A DNA stretch of 64,000 nucleotides, taken from NCBI RefSeq assembly GCF_003075525.1, contig NZ_QDDR01000015.1, forward strand, positions 55,734 through 119,733, written 5' to 3'. Within the stretch, counting starts at the first letter, position 1; every line of letters begins with the position of its first letter. A model generated the notes under the pieces. The model saw nothing but the letters and a program-made list of their open reading frames with translations, was not told the DNA's origin and made no database searches. The DNA is from Pararhodobacter aggregans. GTDB taxonomy: Bacteria; Pseudomonadota; Alphaproteobacteria; Rhodobacterales; Rhodobacteraceae. The position numbers and the translations under genes are program-made. Positions 18,736 to 28,078 of the stretch are shown piece by piece.

Positions 18736-19482
18736 ATGGATGCGTTCCTCGGATTGAGCCCGCTTGCGCTGGCCTTCATGGCCCTGGTGGTCTTTGCCTC
18801 GGCCTTCATGCGGGGCTATTCCGGCTTTGGCTATCCGGTGCTGGTGGTGGCGGCCGGGGCCTTCGTCACCAACCCGCTGGCGCTGGTGCCGATGGCGGTG
18901 CTGGGCGATCTGGTGCTCTGCCTGCAACATGGCCGCGCCGCCTGGCCGGACATCCACTGGCCGACCGCCTGGCGGCTGTCGCTGGGCGCATTGCTGGGGC
19001 TGCTGCCGGGGCTGTTGATCCTGCCGCATGTCGACGAGGCGACGGCCCGGATCGCCATTTCGGGGATCGTGCTGCTGGCGTCGCTGGTGATGCTGCGGGG
19101 CTGGGTGCTGCCGCCCGGCGCGGGCAAGGGCGCGACGCTGGGCATGGGCGTGGTCTCGGGGCTGGTGGCACCGGCCGGGGTGGCGGGACCGCCCGCGGTG
19201 ATGGTCACCGCCGCGCTGGGGCTGTCGCCCCTGGTGTTCCGGGCGACGCTCTTGGCCTATTTCGTCCTGCTCGACGGCATGACCTTCGTGCAATTCGGGC
19301 TGGCCGGGAAGATCGACACGGCGGTCCTGATCGCCACCGCCGCGTCGGTCCCCTTCGTGGTCATCGGCAGCTGGTGGGGCGCAAGGCTGGCCGTCGGCGC
19401 CGATCCGGCCCGCTTTCGCCGCATCACCATCGGCGTGCTGATGGCGATGGCGGCGATCGGCCTGATCCGGGCGCTGGTCTGA
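18736..19482 (+). CDS. TSUP (TauE/SafE) family membrane transporter
   Basis: 248 residues, about eight membrane segments in the two-repeat arrangement of the sulfite exporter TauE/SafE family. The first repeat contains [15 protein letters not shown], the second [15 protein letters not shown]. Members export small organic or sulfur anions; the substrate here is unknown. It converges on ggpS, with only 16 bases between the stops. Confidence 0.85.
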   Translation: MDAFLGLSPLALAFMALVVFASAFMRGYSGFGYPVLVVAAGAFVTNPLALVPMAVLGDLVLCLQHGRAAWPDIHWPTAWRLSLGALLGLLPGLLILPHVDEATARIAISGIVLLASLVMLRGWVLPPGAGKGATLGMGVVSGLVAPAGVAGPPAVMVTAALGLSPLVFRATLLAYFVLLDGMTFVQFGLAGKIDTAVLIATAASVPFVVIGSWWGARLAVGADPARFRRITIGVLMAMAAIGLIRALV

Positions 19483-19498
19483 CAGCGCCCGGAACCGG

Positions 19499-21010
19499 TC
19501 AGGCGGCCGATTTGGCGGTCGCCGGCTCGCGCGGCTGCACCTCGTCGCCGAAGGCCTGCATCTGGTCGTCGGCCCAGAAGCGGACGTCGCGGCGGCGGAC
19601 ACTCTCGCGGTTGGCCTTCATGCGGCCGCGGCGTTCCTCTTCCGGCATGGCCAGAGCGTATTGGATCGCCGTGTCCATCGACTTGTGCGAGAAGGGGTTG
19701 GTGTGCACGGCCGAGGCCAGCTCGACCGCAGCCCCGGCGAATTCCGACAGCACCAGCACCCCGTCGCCATCGCCCCGCGCGGCGCAGAATTCCTTGCACA
19801 CCAGGTTCATCCCGTCCGCCAGCGGCGTGATCCAGGCCACATCCGCCGCCTGATAATAGGCGACCAGCTCGGTGAACGGCACCGGGCGCGAGATCAGCGC
19901 CACCGGCTGCCAGTCGAAACTGCCGAAGCGGCCGTTGATCTTGCCCGCCAGCGCCTCCAGATCGCGCTGGATTTCCTCGTAGGCGGTCATGTTGGCATTG
20001 GCCGCGACCGAGACATGCATGAGCCGCACCTTGCCGCGCAGATCGGGGCGCGCTTCCAGCAGGCGTTCGAAGCTCTGCAGCTGCTCGATCCCGCCCTTGG
20101 TATAATCGGTACGCCCGACCGACAGGATCAGCCGCCGGTCGCGCATCTGCTGGCGGATCCGCGCCAGGCGCTCGGCCGTCTCGTCGCTGGCCGCGACCTT
20201 GCCGATATAGCCGGCATCGACCCCGACCGGACTGGCCTGCAGGCGCACCACGCGGCCCTGATAGCCGATCTCGGTCACCACGCTCTGCTCCGACAGTGCC
20301 GTGGTTTCCGCCGAGAATTCGGCCGAGACCTTCTCGCGCTTCAGCGTCTCCACCTCCAGCAGCGAGCGCGCGGCCGAGACGAAATTGTTGGCGTAGCGCG
20401 GGATGTGGAAGCCCACGACATCGCAGGTCAGCAGGCTTTCCAGGATTTCCTTGCGCCAGGGCAGCACGTTGAACAGATCGGCGTTCGGGAACGGCGTGTG
20501 GTGGAAGAAGCTGATCTTCACATCCGGGCGCAGGGTGCGCAGATAGCCCGGCACCAGCCAGAGGTTGTAGTCGTGGATCCAGACCACGGCCCCCTCGGCG
20601 GCTTCGGCGGCGGCGGCCTCGGCGAAGGCCCAGTTCACCTCGCGGAAGGTCGGCCAGTCGACGGGGTCGTAATTGTAGCGCTCCTTGAAGCCGTGCAGGA
20701 TCGGCCAGAAGGCCTCTTTCGACGAGACATGGTAAAAGCTCGTCACCTGCTCGGGCGTCAGCGGCAGGCGCGAGACGGTGTAATGGCCGTATTGGTCGTC
20801 GATCTCGACCACCCGCTCGAAGTCGGGGTTCGAGGGGTCGTCGGCGTGTTTCCAGGCGATCCAGGCGCCCTTGTCGACCCGGCCGAAGAAGCTTTTCAGC
20901 GTCGGCACGATGCCGTTGGGGCTGCGGTTCTCGCGGAATTCGATCTTTCCGTCGATCTCGACTTCTTCATAGGGCTGGCGGTGATAGACGATGACGAGGT
21001 TCGAGGGCAT
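19499..21010 (-). CDS. ggpS: Glucosylglycerol-phosphate synthase (GgpS-like, GT20 family)
   Basis: 503 residues. Joins ADP-glucose and glycerol 3-phosphate to glucosylglycerol phosphate, precursor of an osmoprotectant. The GT20 fold is shared with trehalose-6-phosphate synthase (OtsA), but conserved blocks such as [41 protein letters not shown] and [10 protein letters not shown] read as GgpS and not OtsA. ATG 21010 is chosen over a 12-residue upstream extension because SNLVIVYHR is the family start. The gene lies four bases after the phosphatase gene. An OtsA-like activity cannot be fully excluded. Confidence 0.85.
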   Translation of the reverse strand: MPSNLVIVYHRQPYEEVEIDGKIEFRENRSPNGIVPTLKSFFGRVDKGAWIAWKHADDPSNPDFERVVEIDDQYGHYTVSRLPLTPEQVTSFYHVSSKEAFWPILHGFKERYNYDPVDWPTFREVNWAFAEAAAAEAAEGAVVWIHDYNLWLVPGYLRTLRPDVKISFFHHTPFPNADLFNVLPWRKEILESLLTCDVVGFHIPRYANNFVSAARSLLEVETLKREKVSAEFSAETTALSEQSVVTEIGYQGRVVRLQASPVGVDAGYIGKVAASDETAERLARIRQQMRDRRLILSVGRTDYTKGGIEQLQSFERLLEARPDLRGKVRLMHVSVAANANMTAYEEIQRDLEALAGKINGRFGSFDWQPVALISRPVPFTELVAYYQAADVAWITPLADGMNLVCKEFCAARGDGDGVLVLSEFAGAAVELASAVHTNPFSHKSMDTAIQYALAMPEEERRGRMKANRESVRRRDVRFWADDQMQAFGDEVQPREPATAKSAA

Positions 21011-21014
21011 GAGG

Positions 21015-21800
21015 TCAGGCTCCGTTCGGCAGGGCGTGAAGGTCAAAGGCGGCGACGGCTTCGAGGATGCCGGCGGCGCCGGGGGCGCGGGCGTGATGGA
21101 CGGTCCTTACTCCGGCAAGGGCGCGGGTCAGGGCCGGTTCCGACTTGCCCACCGCCACGGCGGGCAGGCCCGAGGCCAGCATGCTGAGGTCGTTCAGCGT
21201 GTCCCCGGCGCAGAGGACGCGGTCCTCGGGGATGCCCAGATGCGCCACAAGGCGGCGGATCGACGGCCCCTTGGAGATGCCTTTCGGCAGCACGTCGAAG
21301 AAACGGTCGTCCGAGACCAGCCAGTCGAGGCCCAGCGCCTCGACCTTGGCCTGGGCCGAGGGGTTGAAGGCCTGGGCGTCGAGGTCATAGCTCACCCGGT
21401 AGCGGAAGGGCGTTGGTTGCAGGCTGAGGCCCGGATGTCCGGCAAGCGCCTCGCGGACCCGGGGACCGCTGTCGGCCCAGGCGGCGGCGATCTCGGCCTC
21501 CAGTCCCGGCAGCGGCGCGATGCCGTTGGCGGTCACCTCGGCGATGGTCGTGCCGACATCGCCCACCACGTATTCGGGCCAGGGCAGCCCCTGCTCGCGG
21601 CACATCGACAGGATGAACGCCGGGTCGCGGCCGGTGACGAAGATCAGGCCGATCGAGGCGCGGTTGGCCTCGATCCAGCCATAGAGCCGGGCGCGGTCGG
21701 CGTCGCTGCCGCCGAGGAAGGTTCCGTCAAGATCGGTCGCCAGCGTGAATCGGCGCGCGGCGATCGGGGGAAGAGAGGAGTGCAAATCTGGCGCAAGCAC
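21015..21800 (-). CDS. HAD-family phosphatase, probable glucosylglycerol-phosphate phosphatase
   Basis: 261 residues of the sucrose-phosphatase-like HAD branch. Motif I is TDLDGTFLGG with the nucleophile Asp, motif II is FVTGRD, the motif III lysine is in LPKGISKG, and motif IV is CAGDTLND. Start is GTG at 21800; AGGAGG lies about a dozen bases upstream. Upstream of ggpS by four bases in one operon, so removal of the phosphate made by GgpS is the inferred job. In some bacteria the two activities are fused; here they are separate. Confidence 0.82.
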   Translation of the reverse strand: MLAPDLHSSLPPIAARRFTLATDLDGTFLGGSDADRARLYGWIEANRASIGLIFVTGRDPAFILSMCREQGLPWPEYVVGDVGTTIAEVTANGIAPLPGLEAEIAAAWADSGPRVREALAGHPGLSLQPTPFRYRVSYDLDAQAFNPSAQAKVEALGLDWLVSDDRFFDVLPKGISKGPSIRRLVAHLGIPEDRVLCAGDTLNDLSMLASGLPAVAVGKSEPALTRALAGVRTVHHARAPGAAGILEAVAAFDLHALPNGA

Positions 21801-22122
21801 GGGTGATGGGGCCTCCTGCTGGGGGAGCCTGCAAAGGTCGATCCGGTTGTCAGATGCGCGCCCAGTTTGCCCCGGGTCGGGGCGATGCGGCGGGGGCAGA
21901 ACACGCAGGCAGCGCGTCGCGCGGGGGGAAGCGCAGGCAAAAGGCCCGCTCGGATCCGCCGCCGGACCCTTCCTCTAGACTAGGGCAATCGCCCCCCAGT
22001 GCAACCCGCAATTGCTGCATTGCGGCGTCAACCATTGAAAAACAAGCATAAAAAATGCCTTTCGGGCCAATTTCCGGCCTCGGTTCAGCGGGGTTGATTT
22101 TACATACCTTACGGTCTAATAA
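21801..22122. other. Divergent intergenic region between the HAD gene and acuR
   Basis: 322 bases. The left part holds the ribosome site of the phosphatase gene. A lower-GC tract at 22020-22122 leads into acuR and carries its probable operator. No other open frame with support. Confidence 0.6.
22104..22118. promoter_or_regulatory. Probable AcuR operator
   Basis: ATACC-TTAC-GGTCTA at 22104-22118. It fits one full and one degraded half of the TAGACC-N4-GGTCTA type palindrome used by the related TetR regulator NemR. It ends five bases before the acuR ATG, so repressor binding would block transcription directly. Confidence 0.55.
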
Positions 22123-22770
22123 ATGCCCATGACGACCTCACCCGCCCCCCGCCGCCGTGGCCGCCCGCCGCTTGAACCCGCCGATCAGGCGGCGCGTCAG
22201 GCGCTGATCCGGGCCGGGCTGCGGCATCTGACCGAATTCGGCTATGGCGCGGCGGCGCTGGATCAGATCCTTGCGGCGGCCGGGGTGACGAAGGGCTCGT
22301 TCTACCACCATTTCCCCTCGAAAGCGGCCTTTGGCGCCGCGCTGATCGAGGCCTATGGCGCGTATTTCCGCAGCCTGCTGGCCCGCTCGCTGGAGCGCGG
22401 CGATCTTTTGCCGCTCGACCGCCTTGCCGCCTTCGCGGCCGAGGTCGAGGCCGGGATGGCGGCGCATGACTACCGGCGCGGCTGTCTGGTCGGCAATCTG
22501 GGACAGGAAGTCACCGCCCTGCCCGGAGATTTCCGCGAGCGGTTGCAGGCGGTGCTGGCGCTCTGGCAGCAGGACACCGCCCGTTGCCTGCGCGCGGCGC
22601 AGGAGGCGGGGCAGATCGACCCCTGCGAAGACCCCGAGGCCCTGGCCGCGCTGTTCTGGATCGGCTGGGAGGGGGCGGTGATGCGCGCCCGGCTCGACCA
22701 TGGCCCGGCGCCCCTGCGCCTATTCATCGCCGCATTCCTGCGGCTCGTCACCCGGAAGGAACCCTCATGA
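22123..22770 (+). CDS. acuR: AcuR, TetR-family repressor
   Basis: 215 residues. N-terminal helix-turn-helix around [20 protein letters not shown], then a ligand domain with [14 protein letters not shown] and [15 protein letters not shown], blocks shared with AcuR of Cereibacter sphaeroides, which responds to acrylate. ATG 22123 and ATG 22129 are both possible; no ribosome site is visible, so the message may be leaderless. It overlaps acuI by four bases and would control it. Confidence 0.88.
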   Translation: MPMTTSPAPRRRGRPPLEPADQAARQALIRAGLRHLTEFGYGAAALDQILAAAGVTKGSFYHHFPSKAAFGAALIEAYGAYFRSLLARSLERGDLLPLDRLAAFAAEVEAGMAAHDYRRGCLVGNLGQEVTALPGDFRERLQAVLALWQQDTARCLRAAQEAGQIDPCEDPEALAALFWIGWEGAVMRARLDHGPAPLRLFIAAFLRLVTRKEPS

Positions 22771-23759
22771 CCCGTGCCATCCTGATCGACAAGACCGACG
22801 ACGGCCAGAGCGCCAGCCTGACCGACGTCACCCTGCCCGCGCTGGAGGACGGCCAGGTCGCGGTCGAGGTCGCCTGGTCGACGCTGAACTACAAGGATGC
22901 GCTGGCGCTGACCGGCGCGGCGCCCGTGGTGCGCAGCTTTCCGATGGTGCCGGGCATCGACCTCAGCGGCATCGTCCGCGAAAGCCGCGCGCCCTCGTTG
23001 CAACCCGGTGACCGGGTGGTGCTGAATGGCTGGGGCGTGGGCGAGAAGCACTGGGGCGGGCTGGGCGAACGCGCGCATCTGAGCGCCGACTGGCTGGTGA
23101 AACTGCCGGACGGGATCAGCCTGAAGCAGGCGATGGCGATCGGCACCGCCGGGTATACCGCCATGCTCTGCGTCATGGCCTTGGAGGCGCATGGCCTGAC
23201 ACCCGCCTCGGGCGAGGTGGTGGTGACCGGCGCCTCGGGCGGGGTCGGCAGCGTGGCGGTGGCCCTGCTCGCGGCGCGCGGCTACCGGGTGGCGGCCGTC
23301 ACCGGGCGGATGGCCGAGGCCGGGTATCTGACCGGGCTGGGGGCGAATTCGGTCCTGGACCGGGCGGAACTGACCGGCACGCCGCGCGCTCTGGGCAAGG
23401 AGCGTTGGGCGGGCGCGGTCGATGTGGCGGGCGGCGTGGTGCTGGCCAATGTCCTGTCGATGATGGCCTATCGCGGCGTCGTGGCGGCCTGCGGTCTGGC
23501 GGGCGGGCGCGACCTGCCGACCACCGTCACTCCCTTCATCCTGCGCGGCGTGACGCTGGCCGGTGTCGACAGCGTCATGTGCCCGCTGCCCGACCGGCTG
23601 ACCGCCTGGCAGCGGCTGGCGCAGGAACTGGACATGAGCAAGCTCGAGGCCATGGTGACCGAGGTGCCGCTGGCCGAGGTGCCCGCCGTGGCGCCGCGCT
23701 TTCTGGACGGTCAGGTCCGCGGCCGGATCGTGGTGCCGGTCAACCCGGCGCTCGGCTGA
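22767..23759 (+). CDS. acuI: AcuI, acrylyl-CoA reductase (NADPH)
   Basis: 330 residues, zinc-free MDR superfamily. Reduces acryloyl-CoA to propionyl-CoA and so detoxifies acrylate. Features are [13 protein letters not shown] near the N-terminus and the NADPH-binding [16 protein letters not shown]. The ATG overlaps the acuR stop, with GGAAGGAA as ribosome site. In Cereibacter sphaeroides the operon continues with the DMSP lyase dddL; here no lyase follows, so acrylate from outside or from 3-hydroxypropionate metabolism is the likely load. Confidence 0.92.
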   Translation: MTRAILIDKTDDGQSASLTDVTLPALEDGQVAVEVAWSTLNYKDALALTGAAPVVRSFPMVPGIDLSGIVRESRAPSLQPGDRVVLNGWGVGEKHWGGLGERAHLSADWLVKLPDGISLKQAMAIGTAGYTAMLCVMALEAHGLTPASGEVVVTGASGGVGSVAVALLAARGYRVAAVTGRMAEAGYLTGLGANSVLDRAELTGTPRALGKERWAGAVDVAGGVVLANVLSMMAYRGVVAACGLAGGRDLPTTVTPFILRGVTLAGVDSVMCPLPDRLTAWQRLAQELDMSKLEAMVTEVPLAEVPAVAPRFLDGQVRGRIVVPVNPALG

Positions 23760-23933
23760 TCGCGCGCACAACGGGTGATGAACGGCTGGTCGCCGGGCGC
23801 GCGAGGGTTTATCTCCGGCTGCGACGGGCGGCGCCTTGCCGCCCTGCGCCAGCCACCCGGTCCGGTCAGGATCGCGGGAGCCGACAGCCCCTCTCGCGTC
23901 CCGGGATCCGCCCGGGCCCTCAAGGACATGACC

Positions 23934-24680
23934 ATGGAACCGATCATCACCCGCCACCGTCACGAGATCCGGCGCCGTCAGCTGACCGTGCACTCGGTCA
24001 GCGAACTGACCCCGCACATGATCCGCATCGTGCTGGAAGGCGAGGATCTGGCCGATTTCACCAGCCTCGCCCCCGACGACCACCTGAAACTGCTGCTCGA
24101 CACCGGGGCCGAGGCGCCCGAGATGCGCGACTACACGCCGCGCAGCTATGACAATGCCGCCCGCCGTCTGGTGGTGGATTTCGCCGTCCATGACGCGGGT
24201 CCGGCCACCGCCTGGGCGCTGGGCGCGGCCAAGGGCGACACGATCACCGTGGCGGGGCCGCGGGGCTCGGCCGTGGTGGCGCCGGTCTTCGACTGGTATC
24301 TGCTGATCGCCGACGAGACCGGCCTGCCCGCCATGGGCCGCTGGGTCGAGGAACTGCCCGCCGGGGTGCAGGTGGTGACGCTGGGCGCCGTCCCCGGCGC
24401 GGCCGACGAGCAGCTCTTCCAGAGTGCCGCCAGCCACCGCGCCCATTGGGTCCATCGCCCGGTGAGCGAGGCCGCCGACCCGGCGCCGCTGCTCGACGCC
24501 GCCCGGGCGCTCAGCCTGCCCGAGGGCAAGGGCTTCGTCTGGATCGCCGCCGAGGCCAGGGTGGCCCGCGCGCTGCGCGACCATATCGAGGGCGAAAAGG
24601 GGCATCCCAAGGGCTGGATCAAGGCGGCGGGCTATTGGATCCTGGGCGAGGCCGACGCCAGCGACAAGGCGCTCGACTGA
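23934..24680 (+). CDS. Siderophore-interacting protein, ferric-siderophore reductase
   Basis: 248 residues of the ViuB/YqjH type. The FAD-binding region contains DYTPRSYD, the family RxY(T/S) block, with DFAVHDAGPATAWA downstream; the C-terminal NAD(P)H part includes VWIAAEARVARALRDH. It would reduce Fe3+ from imported siderophores in the cytoplasm. ATG 23934 is preferred over ATG 23928 because AAGGA is then eight bases away. There is no siderophore transporter in the window. Separate transcription unit, 174 bases after acuI. Confidence 0.88.
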   Translation: MEPIITRHRHEIRRRQLTVHSVSELTPHMIRIVLEGEDLADFTSLAPDDHLKLLLDTGAEAPEMRDYTPRSYDNAARRLVVDFAVHDAGPATAWALGAAKGDTITVAGPRGSAVVAPVFDWYLLIADETGLPAMGRWVEELPAGVQVVTLGAVPGAADEQLFQSAASHRAHWVHRPVSEAADPAPLLDAARALSLPEGKGFVWIAAEARVARALRDHIEGEKGHPKGWIKAAGYWILGEADASDKALD

Positions 24681-24743
24681 CCGCAAGCCCTTGACGCGGC
24701 GGGGTTTTGGCGATTGGTTGGCGGGCAGGATCGGGGGAATACC

Positions 24744-25499
24744 ATGAAGATCGACCTCAATTCCGACCTGGGCGAAAGTTTCGGCCCCTGGTCGATGGGT
24801 GACGACGCGGCGATGCTGGATGTCGTCACCTCGGCCAATATCGCCTGCGGCGGGCATGCCAGCGATCCCGAGACGATGTTCACCACGCTCAGGACCGCGG
24901 CGGCCAAGGGCGTCGTGATCGGTGCCCATCCGGGCTATGCCGACCGCGAGGGCTTCGGCCGCCGGGTCATCCCCATGGCCCCGGCCGAGCTGGGCCGCAT
25001 GGTCGCGGCGCAGGTCGGCGCGCTGGTCGGTGTCGCGGCGCTGGCCGGGGCGAGGGTGCGCTATGTCAAACCGCATGGCGCGCTCTCGAACCACGCGGCC
25101 GACGACCGGGCGGCGGCGGATGCCATCGTCGCGGCGGTCAGGGCGCTGCCCGGCGATCTGGCCTTCCTCGCCATCTCGGGGACCGAGCTGGAGCTGGCCG
25201 CGCGGGCCGCGGGCATCCCCGTCTTCGCCGAGATCTTCGCCGACCGCGGCTATCTGCCGAACGGCCGCCTCGTGCCGCGCTCGCAGCCGGGCGCGATGAT
25301 CCATGACCCGGCCGAGGCGGCGGAGCGCCTGCTGCGCTTCCTCGATACCGGGCGCATGGCGGTGGTGGGCGGCGATCCGATCCCGCTGCAGGCGGCCTCG
25401 ATCTGCGTGCATGGCGACAGCCCCGGCGCCGTCGCCATGGCGCGCGAGGTCCGGGCGCGGCTCAGCGCAGCGGGCGTGAGCCTCGCGAGCTTCCTGTGA
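24744..25499 (+). CDS. pxpA: PxpA, 5-oxoprolinase subunit A (LamB/YcsF family)
   Basis: 251 residues. With PxpB and PxpC it hydrolyses 5-oxoproline to glutamate using ATP. The N-terminus MKIDLNSDLGESFGPW and the blocks NIACGGHASDP, IGAHPGYADREGFGRR and YVKPHGALSNHA are the metal-dependent deacetylase-like core of this family. A GGGGG stretch precedes the ATG. First gene of a tightly coupled trio. Confidence 0.95.
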   Translation: MKIDLNSDLGESFGPWSMGDDAAMLDVVTSANIACGGHASDPETMFTTLRTAAAKGVVIGAHPGYADREGFGRRVIPMAPAELGRMVAAQVGALVGVAALAGARVRYVKPHGALSNHAADDRAAADAIVAAVRALPGDLAFLAISGTELELAARAAGIPVFAEIFADRGYLPNGRLVPRSQPGAMIHDPAEAAERLLRFLDTGRMAVVGGDPIPLQAASICVHGDSPGAVAMAREVRARLSAAGVSLASFL

Positions 25500-26185
25500 C
25501 CGCGCCCCGTTTCACCCCGGTGGCCGACCATGCGCTGCTGGTCGAATTCGCCCGGGCGCTGGACGATGCCGCCCATGCCGCCGTGCTGCGGCTGGACGCG
25601 GCCCTGACCGCCGCGCCCTGCCCCGGGATCCGCGAATGGGTGCCCGCCTTCGTCAACCTGCTGGTCGAATTCGACCCCGCCGTGACCGATCACGCAACGG
25701 TCGAGGCGCAGGTCACCGGCCTGCTGGATCAGGCGGCGGCGCCTGACCATACCCCTGTCACCCATGAGGTCGGCGTCTGTTACGAGGCGCCTTTCGCCCG
25801 CGATCTGGCGGCGGTGGCGGAGAAGACCGGCCTGTCGCAGGACGCCGTGATCGCCGCGCATCTGGCGGGCGATTACCGGGTGTACCTCTACGGTTTCGCG
25901 CCGGGCTACGCCTATATGGCCGGGGTGCCGCCGGAGTTGCGACTGGACCGCAAGACGGCGCCGGTGCGGGGCATCGCCGCGGGCTCGGTGATCGTGGCGG
26001 GTGCGCAATGCCTCATCACCACGCTGACCATGCCGACCGGCTGGTGGATCCTCGGCCGCTCGCCGGTCAAGGTACTGACCGGCGACGAGGACCGGCCGTT
26101 CCTCTTCGGCGTCGGCGACCGGGTGCGGTTCCGCCGCCTGTCGCTGGCCGAGTTCGAGGCCGAGAACGGGGCATCCCATGGCTGA
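25496..26185 (+). CDS. pxpB: PxpB, 5-oxoprolinase subunit B (KipI-like)
   Basis: 229 residues starting at GTG, which overlaps the pxpA stop (GTGA). The family block YLYGFAPGYAYMAGVP and the late VPAGSVIVAG-like IAAGSVIVAGAQ are present. Known partner of PxpC; the older name KipI comes from inhibition of a Bacillus sporulation kinase, not relevant here. Confidence 0.93.
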   Translation: MTAPRFTPVADHALLVEFARALDDAAHAAVLRLDAALTAAPCPGIREWVPAFVNLLVEFDPAVTDHATVEAQVTGLLDQAAAPDHTPVTHEVGVCYEAPFARDLAAVAEKTGLSQDAVIAAHLAGDYRVYLYGFAPGYAYMAGVPPELRLDRKTAPVRGIAAGSVIVAGAQCLITTLTMPTGWWILGRSPVKVLTGDEDRPFLFGVGDRVRFRRLSLAEFEAENGASHG

Positions 26186-27164
26186 GGCGGTTTTCCGGGT
26201 GGTGCAGGCGGGGCCGCTGGTCAGCGTGCAGGATGGCGGGCGGCCGGGGATGATGCGCTTCGGCGTCCCGGCCTCGGGCGGGATGGACCGCAAGGCGCTG
26301 GCGCTGGCCAATCTGGCTTTGGGCCGGCCCGAGGGCTCGCCGGTGATCGAGGTCTCGCTGGGCGGGCTGACGCTGGAATGCCTCTCGGGCCGGGTCAGCC
26401 TCGCCGTGACCGGCGGCGCCTTCCTGGTCGAGACGGGCGTGGTCGGGGCGGGCGTGGTCGGGGCGGGCGGGCGCAAGACCGGATCGTGGCAGGTGCTGAC
26501 CATCGAGGCGGGCGAAAGGCTGGTCATCCGCCGCGGGCATTGGGGCGCCTGGGCCTATCTGGCCTTTGCCGGGACCTTGCAGGCCCCGCGCTGGCTGGGA
26601 AGCGCGGCAACGCTGGCGTCGTCGAACCTGGGCGGCGGGGTGCTGAAGGCCGGCCAGGACTGGGTCGTGGCCGCGGCAGAGGTCGTGCCGCCGCGCGACC
26701 TGCCCCGCCCGGTCAGCGCCCGCCCCCGCCACAGCCTGCACGTGGTCATGGGCCCGCAGGCCCATTGCTTCGCGCCCGAGGCGCTGGAGGCTTTCGCCGC
26801 GGGCCCGTGGGTCCTGACGCCGCAGGGCGACCGGATGGGCGTGCGGCTGAAGGGCCCGGCGCTGGCACTGGGGGACGCGCTGTCGATCCCCTCCGAACCA
26901 ATTGTCCGGGGCTCGGTGCAGGTGGCGGGCGACGGGGTGCCCGTGGTGCTGCTGGCCGATCACCAGACGACCGGCGGCTATCCCAAGATTGCCACCGTGC
27001 TGGACGACGACCTCGATGCCTTTGCCCAGCTGCGGCCGGGGGACGGGGTCGCCTTCACGCCGATCAGCGCCGAGGAGGCCGCGGCCCTCGGCCGCTTCCG
27101 CGCCGAACGCTGGGCCGAGTACAAGGCGCGGATGCGGGAGAGGATGGGCGAGGCGGTCGGCTGA
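26178..27164 (+). CDS. pxpC: PxpC, 5-oxoprolinase subunit C (KipA-like)
   Basis: 328 residues with the cyclophilin-like fold of the biotin-dependent carboxyltransferase-like family. Conserved blocks are SVQDGGRPGMMRFGVPASG, MDRKALALAN and VLLADHQTTGGYPKIATV. The start overlaps pxpB by eight bases. At 26437-26470 a 15-bp unit is duplicated, giving the repeat GVVGAGVVGAG; it keeps the frame. Confidence 0.93.
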   Translation: MAEAVFRVVQAGPLVSVQDGGRPGMMRFGVPASGGMDRKALALANLALGRPEGSPVIEVSLGGLTLECLSGRVSLAVTGGAFLVETGVVGAGVVGAGGRKTGSWQVLTIEAGERLVIRRGHWGAWAYLAFAGTLQAPRWLGSAATLASSNLGGGVLKAGQDWVVAAAEVVPPRDLPRPVSARPRHSLHVVMGPQAHCFAPEALEAFAAGPWVLTPQGDRMGVRLKGPALALGDALSIPSEPIVRGSVQVAGDGVPVVLLADHQTTGGYPKIATVLDDDLDAFAQLRPGDGVAFTPISAEEAAALGRFRAERWAEYKARMRERMGEAVG

Positions 27165-27218
27165 CAGCCGCGGCGGCGCAGGCACCGGCCTGCCCTCCCC
27201 CGGGGGCCTGTCGCGGCT

Positions 27219-27872
27219 TCAGCCCTCGCCGTTCCCGGCCATCGCCGGCGTGCGGGCATTGGTGCCCAGCAGCGCGCCCAGATCCTCGATCGCCTGCGAG
27301 GCGCGGCGGCCGGCCTCTTCCAGCGCGCGGGCCAGATCCTCGGCCCCGTCGCCCTCCAGCGGGCCGTGGCGCAATTGCTCGGCGCCGCTGGTCGACAGAT
27401 CCGCCACCGCCGCCAGCACGCGGAAAGCCTCGGTCAGCTGGCGCTGTGCAAGGACGCCCGGATGCGGCGCCGCCAGCGGCGCGCCGTCAAGCGGGGCGCC
27501 AAGCCGGGTCGACAGCACCAGCAGCGAATGCACCGCCCCGTCGCGCCATTCCAGCGGCAGGATCTCGATTTCCCAGGCGCTGCGGGCGCCCTCGGTCCGG
27601 AAGGTGCCGACGAATTCGCAGGCCTTGCCGGCAAAGCCCACCTCGACCGCGGCCTTGGCGGCGGCGCGATCCTCGCCTTCCCAGAACTCGACCCAGAGCT
27701 GGCCGCAGACATCCTCGCGCGTGGTGTCGAGCAGGTCGAGTCCCCGGCGGTTGATCGTGGTCACCTGCCCGTCGCGGTCGATCACCTTGGCGCAGACATC
27801 CGAGCGCTGCATCAGCAGGCCCACGACCGTGGACAGCGCTTCGGCACCGATTGCATCCTGAGCCGGTGTCAC
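27219..27872 (-). CDS. Orphan PAS-domain protein
   Basis: 217 residues. A PAS domain spans about residues 15-125 (KVIDRDGQVTTINRRG, FVGTFRTEGARSAWEIEILPL). The C-terminal part is helical and has no kinase, cyclase or DNA-binding motif, although AFRVLAAVADLSTSGAEQL could be a dimerisation helix. GTG start at 27872; the ribosome site is weak. It is monocistronic and converges on pxpC. A sensor or partner-binding role is likely; the target is unknown. Confidence 0.65.
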   Translation of the reverse strand: MTPAQDAIGAEALSTVVGLLMQRSDVCAKVIDRDGQVTTINRRGLDLLDTTREDVCGQLWVEFWEGEDRAAAKAAVEVGFAGKACEFVGTFRTEGARSAWEIEILPLEWRDGAVHSLLVLSTRLGAPLDGAPLAAPHPGVLAQRQLTEAFRVLAAVADLSTSGAEQLRHGPLEGDGAEDLARALEEAGRRASQAIEDLGALLGTNARTPAMAGNGEG

Positions 27873-28078
27873 GCACGCCCCCTGACAGGAATAAAGACCC
27901 TAGCCGAATTAGAGATCGTCAAATGTAGCATCCGGGAGTTGCAAGTCAAAGCTGCAATTCGCCCGGGCAGGCGGGCCGCCGCCCATGCAAGGGGCTGATT
28001 GCGCGTGGCGGGCGCTTGCCTCGGCAGCCCCGCTGCCGCAGGATCGAGGGCCCGAGCACCGGGTCTTGCGAGCATGCC

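Noticed and set aside
19499..21010. Trehalose-6-phosphate synthase (OtsA)
   Set aside because: Same GT20 fold, but conserved blocks ([37 protein letters not shown]) read as glucosylglycerol-phosphate synthase, with a matching phosphatase next to it.
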